A stretch of 39,660 bases of DNA from CAKSIN01 sp964423705 (GTDB lineage: Bacteria; Bacillota; Clostridia; UMGS1810): the NCBI GenBank assembly GCA_964423705.1, contig CAYRGA010000005.1, positions 1-39,660 on the forward strand. The letters run 5' to 3'. The position numbers and the translations under genes are program-made. This document shows positions 15,846-22,254 of this stretch, piece after piece (position 1 is the first letter of the stretch; every line of letters starts with the position of its first letter). The notes beneath the pieces are model-generated. The model made no database searches. It saw nothing but the letters and a program-made list of their open reading frames with translations, and was not told where the DNA came from.

Positions 15846-17765
15846 ATGCCGTCAAAAATCAGAAGGCTGCTTGCGGTAATGTTTATAATAGTTTTAATAA
15901 GCTCTTCTACCGTTTTTGCAAAAATTTATATCGATAAAACAGGAGGCGGAAAATCTGATTCTGTGTATGTCGCGGGGAATCCGGATTTATATCCGATTGA
16001 ATACTATGACCCTGACACCGAAACGTATAAGGGACTTATTCCCGATATGCTAAAGCTCGTATCAAAACAGACAGGTTTGGATTTTACATATATTTCGGCA
16101 GGAAGCGAAAACAGACAAAAGAGCCTTTACAGAAATAATCAGGCTGAGCTTATCACGGCGATTTTATCCGATGATAAAAAATACGAGGATGCGGAAAAGT
16201 TTGTGGCACTGGCTGTCGAATCGGACGGAAAGGCTGTTAATTACTGCATTTGCTTTACCGATGCTATATCCGGTAAAACAAAGGATAAAATAGTTGATGC
16301 GCTTGATGATATATCCGTAAATCAAAAAAACGGTTTTATAGTCAATAATGCCGTGACTGATTTACTTGCTTCGCGCAGACAGTTGGTTATTATGATAATT
16401 TGTTCATCATCAGTTGCCTTTTTGATACTTGCGTCGATAGCAATCGTGATTATCCGCAAAAAACGCAAAGAAAATATAATTAACCGTATGATTGATAAAA
16501 ATACCGGTGTCGGAAATGCCGATTATTATGTATATGCCTTTGAGCAACTTATAAGTGAGCAGTCGAGAAATCTGTATAATCTTGCGTATATTGCATTTGA
16601 CATAAATGCCTTTGAGCATCTCAAAAGCAACATATCGATAAAAGAAGTAGAAAAGCTCGCTGCCGCAAAATTAATTAATTACACCACGGCAGCCGAATAT
16701 CTTTCGCTGGCGGATAATGGCGTTTTTGCCCTTATATTCCAGTCAGAAAACGATGTCGGAGCAGAAAAGCGTGTATCGGAAATTGTGTCGGGTGTCAACG
16801 AGTATATATACGAACATCTCAATGGAATCGGAAATATGTTTAGAGTCGGATATTGCCGCTTATGTGAGCATAAGGGCATAGATGCCGAAGGTGCTCTTTA
16901 CAATGCCAAACAGGGATATTTGTATGCCGAAGCAAACGACACTCCGTATCATATCGGCACAAAGGCTTTGGCTGATGAAAACAAAAAGGTCGAGGCACTG
17001 GCACTTCAAATAGATGATGCGCTTAAAAACAATGATTTTAAAATTCATCTGCAATTTATAGTAAATGCCGAAAACGGTAAATTCTGCGGTGCGGAGGTAC
17101 TTTCAAGATGGCAGAACCGCGAATACGGTTTGCTCAGACCGCCCGAGTATATCAGTGTTTTGAATAAAACGGGAAATATCGTCGAGCACGATTACTGCAT
17201 ATTTGAAAATGCATGTCGGCAGCTTGCTTTGTGGAATAAACCGCCATTTGATAAGCTTTTCTTAACCTGCAATTTTACCAGAATATCATTTTCAAAAGCG
17301 GATTTTGCGGATAGACTGAATGAAATTGTACTAAAATATAATGTACCGCATAATCGTTTGGCTATTGAAATTACCGAGGACACTCTGGTTGAAAATTTAA
17401 AAAATATTTCGGAAAACATCAAAAAATTGTCAGCTTCGGGATTCAGGGTTACAATTGATGATATGGGAGCCGGATTTTCGTCACTTTCCGATATATATGA
17501 CAACGAATTTGATATAGTCAAAATCGAGCGGGAATTTGTGGTATCGTGTGTCAGTGACAGAAAACGCCGCATGCTTAAGAATATAATATATTTGGTACAC
17601 AATGCGGGAGCTAAGGTTATATGTGAAGGTATAGAAACCGCAGAGCAGTTCGATATGCTTAAAAGTATTGGCTGTGATATGATACAGGGCTTCTATTTTT
17701 CACGTGTTTTGCCGCTTTCGGAATGTGAAAGATTTATCATTTCAAATTTTGAGAAAAGTAAATAA
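15846..17765 (+). CDS. Membrane EAL-domain c-di-GMP phosphodiesterase with degenerate GGDEF
   Basis: Protein of 639 residues. Signal-anchor (about 7-25), an extracytoplasmic region (about 38-175) resembling a short substrate-binding (SBP_bac_3) sensor with YVAGNPDLYPIEY, a membrane helix (about 180-203), a degenerate GGDEF domain (about 215-370; GGDEF replaced by DNGVF, so not a cyclase), and an EAL domain (about 385-639). EAL catalytic features are retained: GAEVLSRW (EVL variant, E417), N476, ITED (E511), IDDMGAG (D538, D539), K559, CEGIET (E594, E597) and QGFYFS (Q614). It should hydrolyse c-di-GMP, lowering the ligand of the riboswitch at the operon head. The frame is open to 15816, but MPSKIRR at 15846 follows a weak GGGTGG site and fits the signal-anchor. 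Confidence 0.88.
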   Translation: MPSKIRRLLAVMFIIVLISSSTVFAKIYIDKTGGGKSDSVYVAGNPDLYPIEYYDPDTETYKGLIPDMLKLVSKQTGLDFTYISAGSENRQKSLYRNNQAELITAILSDDKKYEDAEKFVALAVESDGKAVNYCICFTDAISGKTKDKIVDALDDISVNQKNGFIVNNAVTDLLASRRQLVIMIICSSSVAFLILASIAIVIIRKKRKENIINRMIDKNTGVGNADYYVYAFEQLISEQSRNLYNLAYIAFDINAFEHLKSNISIKEVEKLAAAKLINYTTAAEYLSLADNGVFALIFQSENDVGAEKRVSEIVSGVNEYIYEHLNGIGNMFRVGYCRLCEHKGIDAEGALYNAKQGYLYAEANDTPYHIGTKALADENKKVEALALQIDDALKNNDFKIHLQFIVNAENGKFCGAEVLSRWQNREYGLLRPPEYISVLNKTGNIVEHDYCIFENACRQLALWNKPPFDKLFLTCNFTRISFSKADFADRLNEIVLKYNVPHNRLAIEITEDTLVENLKNISENIKKLSASGFRVTIDDMGAGFSSLSDIYDNEFDIVKIEREFVVSCVSDRKRRMLKNIIYLVHNAGAKVICEGIETAEQFDMLKSIGCDMIQGFYFSRVLPLSECERFIISNFEKSK

Positions 17766-17790
17766 ACTTTAGAATTTTATAAATTTTTCT

Positions 17791-17819
17791 TTGACAAATA
17801 AGGGATAATATGGTATTAT
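17791..17819 (+). promoter_or_regulatory. Promoter of the manganese riboswitch transcript
   Basis: Consensus TTGACA (17791-17796), 17-base spacer, TATTAT (17814-17819). It lies 26 bases after the EAL gene and just before the riboswitch. Confidence 0.75.
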
Positions 17820-17832
17820 ACTCATATGATAT

Positions 17833-17924
17833 TGATAAAAGGGAGTAGCTTGCGGCACTCAGCCGTTGCAATGGCGTCAATACGGTTTATCCCGCTTTTG
17901 CATTAAATAGCAAGACTTTTATTG
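17833..17924 (+). ncRNA. yybP-ykoY manganese riboswitch
   Basis: The two conserved loop segments of the family are present: AAAGGGAGTAGC on the 5' side and AAATAGCAAGACTTTTA on the 3' side, with GCGTCAATACGG and a CCGC segment between, in the order seen in the Lactococcus and Bacillus yybP RNAs. P1 pairs ATAAAAG (17835-17841) with CTTTTAT (17916-17922). The 3' strand of P1 is also the 5' arm of the following terminator, so Mn2+ binding should block termination: an ON switch. Known targets in other bacteria are Mn2+ exporters (MntP, YybP, TerC-like). Confidence 0.88.
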
Positions 17925-17953
17925 TGCTTGTGGGTACAATAAAGGTCTTTTTG
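17912..17953 (+). terminator. Manganese-riboswitch terminator
   Basis: Stem AAGACTTTTATTGT (17912-17925) with ACAATAAAGGTCTT (17936-17949; one G-U pair), 10-base loop, then TTTTTG. It overlaps the 3' half of riboswitch P1, making the two structures mutually exclusive. Confidence 0.88.
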
Positions 17954-18032
17954 TTTTGCTTAAAGGTAAAATGAAAAGCATCCTTTATTATGTGCACGAG
18001 AAAAATAATTAAATTTAAGGAGTTGTTATGAA

Positions 18033-19133
18033 ATGGAAGCACTTTTCGGCAATGTATTGCTAATAAGGTGGCCTATGGTAGTAATGTGGATAATCGGCGG
18101 AATCCTCATTTACTTGGCAATTAAAAAGGATATGGAGCCTACGCTTCTTTTGCCAATGGGCTTTGGTGCTATTTTGGTTAATCTTCCTCTTTCGGGAGTT
18201 ATCGGAGAAGAGGGAGCTCTTACGATGCTTTTCAATGCGGGTATCGCCAATGAACTGTTCCCACTGATACTGTTCATCGGTATAGGAGCTATGATTGATT
18301 TCGGTCCGCTTTTGGTAAATCCGAAGTTAATGATTTTCGGGGCTGCCGCGCAGTTCGGTATATTTTTCACATTGAGTATGGCGGCACTTATCGGATTTGA
18401 TATTAAGGATGCGGCTTCAATAGCCATCATCGGTGCGGCGGACGGTCCGACATCGATATTCGTTGCCAATTTCTTTAATACAAAATATCTCGGCGCAATT
18501 GTCGTAGCGGCATATTCTTATATGGCACTCGTGCCGATAGTGCAGCCGCCCGTCATAAAATTGCTTACGACAAAAAAAGAACGCTGCATAAAAATGAAAT
18601 ATGAGGAAAAAGATGTCAGCAAAAGAACAAGAATCCTTTTCCCGATTATCATTACCATGATAACAGGTATCGTATCACCAAAGAGTGTGGCACTTATAGG
18701 CTTTTTGATGTTTGGAAATCTTATCCGCGAGTGCGGTGTGTTAAACAGCCTTTCAGATACAGCGCAGAAGGTTCTGGCAAACCTCGTAACTATATTTTTG
18801 GGTATTACGATTGCCACCAAGATGCAGGCTGATGATTTCTTGAATTTACAGACACTTATGATAATAGGCTTGGGTCTTGTAGCATTTATATTTGACACAG
18901 CCGGCGGAGTGATTTTTGCTAAATTCTTGAACCTCTTTTTGAAGAATAAGGTAAACCCGATGATAGGTGCAGCGGGAATTTCCGCATTTCCCATGTCGGC
19001 GAGAGTTGTCCATAAGATGGGCTTGAAGGAGGATTGCACAAACTTCCTTCTCATGCATTCGATTGGTGTAAATGTTTCCGGACAGATTGCATCCGTAATA
19101 GCCGGAGGACTTATTTTAAATCTTATTCATTAA
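18033..19133 (+). CDS. Na+-translocating decarboxylase beta-subunit-like membrane protein (OadB/GcdB family)
   Basis: Integral membrane protein of 366 residues with about ten hydrophobic segments. It carries the family signatures GAADGPTSIF (134-143, with the essential-type aspartate at 137) and VNVSGQIASV near the C terminus (346-355), both in the Na+ and proton pathway of oxaloacetate and related decarboxylases. In those complexes the beta subunit uses carboxybiotin decarboxylation to export Na+. No alpha subunit or biotin protein is encoded nearby; only a tiny gamma-like peptide follows. The gene sits behind a Mn2+ riboswitch, so it may instead work in metal or ion export. The ATG at 18033 is preceded by TAAGGAG; an ATG at 18028 is out of frame and soon hits a stop. 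Confidence 0.9.
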   Translation: MEALFGNVLLIRWPMVVMWIIGGILIYLAIKKDMEPTLLLPMGFGAILVNLPLSGVIGEEGALTMLFNAGIANELFPLILFIGIGAMIDFGPLLVNPKLMIFGAAAQFGIFFTLSMAALIGFDIKDAASIAIIGAADGPTSIFVANFFNTKYLGAIVVAAYSYMALVPIVQPPVIKLLTTKKERCIKMKYEEKDVSKRTRILFPIIITMITGIVSPKSVALIGFLMFGNLIRECGVLNSLSDTAQKVLANLVTIFLGITIATKMQADDFLNLQTLMIIGLGLVAFIFDTAGGVIFAKFLNLFLKNKVNPMIGAAGISAFPMSARVVHKMGLKEDCTNFLLMHSIGVNVSGQIASVIAGGLILNLIH

Positions 19134-19148
19134 AAGGAGATAATAAAT

Positions 19149-19262
19149 ATGAATGTTCAAAACTTTTTAACCACGCTCCCGATTATGGGACAGGGAATGC
19201 TTGGTATATTTATAGTTACGGTAGTTATTATCCTGTGCGTAAGCTTGCTTATGCGTAAATAA
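19149..19262 (+). CDS. OadG-like small membrane peptide
   Basis: A 37-residue ORF too short for usual calling: an N-terminal MNVQNFLTTLPIMGQGM, one membrane helix GIFIVTVVIILCVSLLM and a basic RK end. It begins 15 bases after the OadB-like stop, with a strong AAAGGAGA site. Size and topology fit the small gamma or epsilon-type subunits that stabilise Na+-decarboxylase beta subunits, usually longer with a cytoplasmic tail, which is missing here. A terminator follows, so the transcript is this pair only. Confidence 0.75.
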   Translation: MNVQNFLTTLPIMGQGMLGIFIVTVVIILCVSLLMRK

Positions 19263-19271
19263 AATTATCTG

Positions 19272-19308
19272 ACGGCACTTTGAATTTTAAAAAGTGCCGT
19301 CCTTTTTT
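19272..19308 (+). terminator. Terminator of the OadB-like operon
   Basis: Perfect 10-base stem ACGGCACTTT (19272-19281) with AAAGTGCCGT (19291-19300), 9-base loop, CC and six T. It lies between convergent genes and may also serve thiD on the other strand, though the T-run there is poor. Confidence 0.85.
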
Positions 19309-19318
19309 GTATGTACTT

Positions 19319-20128
19319 TTATTCTGTCGCATAGCTTGCAAATTTGCCTTTTAAGTCAAATGCATGATATAGAGGACCTGAACCGATTCCCAAATTAAGC
19401 TTGTATTCCAAAGCACACGATATATACTCTTTTGAAAGCTTCACGGCATCAATAATTGAAAAACCTTTTGCAAGGTTTGATGCGATGGCACTTGAAAGTG
19501 TACATCCGGTGCCGTGCGTGTTCGGATTATCTATACGCCTGCCGTTAAACCATGTAAAATGATCGTTTTCGTACAGCAAATCGTTGGCATCATTTATGCA
19601 GTGACCACCTTTTATTAAGACGGCACAGCCGCAGCCTTCGCCGATGGACTGTGCTGCGCGATGCATATCGGCTTTGTCGAAAATTTTAAAACCGCATAAA
19701 ATTTCAGCCTCCGGGATATTCGGCGTTATAACCGTGGAAACGGGGAAAAGCTCCTCTGCCATTACCCTGACAGCATCGTCTTTTATAAGAGATGAACCTG
19801 CAGTCGCCACCATGACCGGGTCTGTTACGACGTTTTTAACCTTGTGAGTTTTAAGAAAATCTGAAATAACATGTATCAATTTAACCGACGATACCATACC
19901 TATTTTCACTGAATCGGGGATAATATCATCGAATACAGCTTTAAGCTGTTCTTTTAAGAAATCGGCTTCGACCTCCTTTATTGCCATTACACCGGTTGTG
20001 TTTTGGGCAACTAATGCAGTTATGGCACTCATCGCATATACTCCGTTCATCGTCATTGTCTTAATGTCGGCTTGAATACCGGCTCCGCCGATAGGGTCGG
20101 TTCCGGCAATAGTAAGTACTGTTTTCAT
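19319..20128 (-). CDS. thiD: Hydroxymethylpyrimidine/phosphomethylpyrimidine kinase ThiD
   Basis: ThiD phosphorylates HMP to HMP-PP for thiamine synthesis and salvage. The protein of about 269 residues is of normal length with ribokinase-fold signatures: TIAGTDPIGGAGIQADIKTM at the N terminus, VVTDPVMVATAG mid-chain and the anion-hole motif NTHGTGCTLSSAIA near residue 210. Two starts are possible: ATG at 20146, which overlaps the thiE stop as ATGA, and ATG at 20128, which has AAAGGA at good spacing and gives the canonical family N terminus; I prefer 20128. It is the third gene of a thiM-thiE-thiD salvage operon under TPP riboswitch control. Confidence 0.95.
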   Translation of the reverse strand: MKTVLTIAGTDPIGGAGIQADIKTMTMNGVYAMSAITALVAQNTTGVMAIKEVEADFLKEQLKAVFDDIIPDSVKIGMVSSVKLIHVISDFLKTHKVKNVVTDPVMVATAGSSLIKDDAVRVMAEELFPVSTVITPNIPEAEILCGFKIFDKADMHRAAQSIGEGCGCAVLIKGGHCINDANDLLYENDHFTWFNGRRIDNPNTHGTGCTLSSAIASNLAKGFSIIDAVKLSKEYISCALEYKLNLGIGSGPLYHAFDLKGKFASYATE

Positions 20129-20142
20129 ATTTGATGTTCCTT

Positions 20143-20805
20143 TCATATTGAGAGTTCGTAATAAGCTTTTTCAATCATTTCAATCGACAATTTTTTCAGT
20201 GAGCGACATTCGTTTTCGATATTTTCTGCCGAAAAAACAGCACTGACGAGAGCAACGCCATCTGCTCCGCATCCGCGCAACATTAAAATGTTAGATTTAT
20301 TAATCCCGCCTATTGCAACGACCGGTACATTCGTTTCTCGACATATGTCACGCAGCGTTACAAGGCTTACCGAATCGGCATCATCCTTGGTCGAGGTGGC
20401 AAACACAGCACCTACACCCAGATAATCCGCACCGTTGTTTACAGCGTCAACAGCTTCTTTAACACTGTGAACCGATACGCCTAAAATCATATCCGAGCCG
20501 ATTCTTCGGCGTGCTTCATTGACTTGCATATCATTTTGACCGATATGCAAGCCGTCTGCACCGCAATTTACAGCTATGTCGGCATTGTCATTAATAATAA
20601 GCGGAACATTGTATTTTTTGCAAAGCTTGGATATTTCCGCTGCTTCCTCTTCAAAATCCGTATAATTCAGTTCCTTTTCACGCAGCTGTACACAGGTTAC
20701 ACCGCCCTTGAGAGCCTTTTCGACCTGCGAATAAAGTGATTCATCTTTGCACCATTGTCTGTCAGTCACAGCATACAAAAGCATCATTTCTTTAGTACAT
20801 TTCAT
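20143..20805 (-). CDS. thiE: Thiamine-phosphate synthase ThiE
   Basis: ThiE couples HMP-PP with thiazole phosphate (the product of ThiM) to make thiamine phosphate. About 220 residues. Motifs: LYAVTDRQW near the N terminus, CVQLREKE (substrate site), IINDNADIAVNCGADGLHIG, DYLGVGAVFATSTK (diphosphate binding; FATSTK for the usual FPTSTK) and VAIGGI. The start is uncertain: ATG at 20805 has a GAAGGTG site and overlaps thiM by 14 bases; ATGs at 20784-20787 would give the shorter MMLLYAV form, and the frame is open to 20823. Overlap with thiM implies coupled translation. Confidence 0.95.
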   Translation of the reverse strand: MKCTKEMMLLYAVTDRQWCKDESLYSQVEKALKGGVTCVQLREKELNYTDFEEEAAEISKLCKKYNVPLIINDNADIAVNCGADGLHIGQNDMQVNEARRRIGSDMILGVSVHSVKEAVDAVNNGADYLGVGAVFATSTKDDADSVSLVTLRDICRETNVPVVAIGGINKSNILMLRGCGADGVALVSAVFSAENIENECRSLKKLSIEMIEKAYYELSI

Positions 20806-21613
20806 AGCGTGCACCTTCTTCAAGCTGTTCGGCTGTCATACTGTATATAGCATCAATCACATAGTTTCGGTATGATGAATTTCCTTCTGAATTTGACATG
20901 CGCTCGTAAGCTTTCTCACCGGCAATTCCCATGGTAGAAACTGCTGCCGCTGCAGCTTCGAGCGGGCAATCGGAATTAGCTGCGATGAATGCGGCTGTCA
21001 TAGCTGAAAGCTGACAACCTGTGCCTGTGACATCAGCCAGCATGGGATGTCCGTTTTTAATTAAAAAAGCTCTGTGCTCGTTTGCCACTATGTCTACAGC
21101 ACCTGTAACGGCAATAACCGCTTTCGTTTCTTTTGCAAACCTTTTAATAAAGTCAATTGATTCTTGCGGATTGTCGGGAGAAATCTCATCATTTACATCG
21201 GCATCGACACCCTTGGTGGAGGCGCAGCCGTTGGCAAGTGCTTTGATTTCGGATATATTGCCTCGTATAACCGTGAATTTGATTTTATCTAAAAGATTCA
21301 GTGCGGTTTGCGTGCGCAGCCATGACGCACCGGCACCTACCGGGTCAAGCACTGTCGGAATATTAATTTCATTTGCTTTTTTTCCTGATATGAGCATAGA
21401 TTCTATGGTTCGTTCGTTTAAGGTACCGATGTTAATGTTCAAGCCGCTGCATATTGAGGTTATATCGGCGACCTCGTTTTTATCATCCGACATGATAGGG
21501 GATGCGCCTATTGCAATTACAACATTTGCGCAGTCGTTTACCGTTACATAATTCGTGATGTTATGTATAAGCGGTTTCTTATTTCTTACATTTTCAAGTA
21601 ATTTACCAAACAT
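20792..21613 (-). CDS. thiM: Hydroxyethylthiazole kinase ThiM
   Basis: ThiM phosphorylates the thiazole alcohol for thiamine salvage. About 273 residues; motifs include PLIHNITNYVTVNDCANV at the N terminus, GASPIM, VLDPVGAGAS and DVTGTGCQLSAM near residue 205 with the catalytic cysteine. The ORF is open to 21679, but the ATG at 21613 (MFGKLLENV) has an ACGGAGGAAT site and matches family starts. It is the first gene after the tandem TPP riboswitches. With no thiC or thiG in view, the operon looks like a salvage route. Confidence 0.95.
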   Translation of the reverse strand: MFGKLLENVRNKKPLIHNITNYVTVNDCANVVIAIGASPIMSDDKNEVADITSICSGLNINIGTLNERTIESMLISGKKANEINIPTVLDPVGAGASWLRTQTALNLLDKIKFTVIRGNISEIKALANGCASTKGVDADVNDEISPDNPQESIDFIKRFAKETKAVIAVTGAVDIVANEHRAFLIKNGHPMLADVTGTGCQLSAMTAAFIAANSDCPLEAAAAAVSTMGIAGEKAYERMSNSEGNSSYRNYVIDAIYSMTAEQLEEGARYEMY

Positions 21614-21683
21614 ATTAATTCCTCCGTTTTTTATTAATTTTTTAATCGAAAAATAAACTAATCTTTCCTCCTTTCGCATTGCA

Positions 21684-21721
21684 ATAAAAAACAGAAGAAT
21701 ACCATCGGTGGCAGCTTCTGT
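21684..21721 (-). terminator. Terminator of the promoter-distal TPP riboswitch
   Basis: On the minus strand ACAGAAG pairs with CTTCTGT (arms at 21715-21721 and 21691-21697), with a second inner pairing TGCC/GGTA, followed by six T. It lies between the second TPP aptamer and the thiM ribosome binding site. Confidence 0.85.
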
Positions 21722-21731
21722 ATTGAAAATA

Positions 21732-21818
21732 ACTTCCTACGGCGGCATTATCCACATCAGGTTATAGGGTCGAAGTTCGATTACTTCCTCTCAGCCCGCT
21801 TATACAAGCTCCCCTGTT
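21732..21818 (-). ncRNA. TPP riboswitch, second copy (nearest thiM)
   Basis: Read on the minus strand: GGGGAGC, then the THI-box core GCTGAGAGGAAG, ACCCTATAACCTGAT, GATAATGCCGCCGTAGGAAG. All conserved TPP-binding segments are present. It is followed by its own terminator at 21684-21721, so TPP should switch thiMED off. Confidence 0.95.
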
Positions 21819-21842
21819 TTTTATTCGGTTATTTAATTTAAG

Positions 21843-21860
21843 GTAAGAATTTTCTTACCA
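21843..21860. repeat. 18-base perfect hairpin/palindrome between the TPP riboswitches
   Basis: GGTAAGAA-TT-TTCTTACC, perfect 8-base arms, located between terminator 1 and aptamer 2 in the thi leader. It has no T-run, so it is probably not a terminator; its role is unknown. Confidence 0.4.
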
Positions 21861-21918
21861 TTTCGGCAGCACTTGGTTATTGCGGATTTTAGCAACGTTG
21901 AAAATGTGCCGTTAAATA

Positions 21919-21953
21919 CAAAAACAGGAGACCTCCTTATGGATGCCTCCCGT
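21919..21953 (-). terminator. Terminator of the promoter-proximal TPP riboswitch
   Basis: On the minus strand ACGGGAG pairs with CTCCTGT (one G-U pair), continued by GCATCC/GGAGGT with one mismatch and an ATAA loop, then TTTTTG. Transcripts must pass this and the second terminator to reach thiM. Confidence 0.8.
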
Positions 21954-21981
21954 AAAAGCTTTGTAAATAAATTTCAAATAT

Positions 21982-22068
21982 ACTTCCTACGGCGGCATTA
22001 TCCGCATCAGGTTATAGGGTCGAAGTTCGATTACTTCCTCTCAGCCTGCTGTCACAAGCTCCCCTGTT
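21982..22068 (-). ncRNA. TPP riboswitch, first copy (promoter-proximal)
   Basis: Nearly identical to the second copy: GGGGAGC, GCTGAGAGGAAG, ACCCTATAACCTGAT, GGATAATGCCGCCGTAGGAAG on the minus strand, differing mainly in the P3 arm and a few bases. The high identity suggests a recent tandem duplication of aptamer plus terminator. Confidence 0.95.
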
Positions 22069-22080
22069 TTTGCTATTATG

Positions 22081-22109
22081 ATTATACAATGTTTTTTTCT
22101 TAAAGTCAA
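22081..22109 (-). promoter_or_regulatory. Promoter of the thiMED operon
   Basis: On the minus strand TTGACT (22104-22109), 17-base spacer, perfect TATAAT (22081-22086); the first TPP aptamer begins about 12 bases downstream. Confidence 0.8.
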
Positions 22110-22254
22110 CACCTTTTTATGACTAAATTAAGATGCTTCGCCTTTTAAGGCGGCGGTTCACACTTGTTTTTGCTGAAGTACAATCTCATGTAGGAAACGT
22201 TGAATGACGGAGCTGAAGCAACTTACTTGAAAACCGTGTTTTATGAATTCAGCG
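22110..22254. other. Gene-free segment between the thi promoter and GH78-like gene
   Basis: I see no ORF here. It holds one 14-base perfect palindrome, CGCCTTTTAAGGCG (22139-22152), which may be part of the GH78-like gene's terminator although no clear T-run follows. Confidence 0.35.

Noticed and set aside
17766..17790. Terminator at the end of the c-di-GMP operon
   Set aside because: Only a weak AT-only AGAATTT/AAATTTTTCT pairing is present, without a GC stem; not called.
18518..19054. A 178-codon open frame antisense to the OadB-like gene
   Set aside because: It lies wholly opposite a gene with clear family motifs, has no ribosome binding site and its translation shows no family features; it is a shadow of the coding strand.
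21021..21551. A 176-codon frame antisense to thiM
   Set aside because: Complementary to conserved thiM sequence; no start signals.
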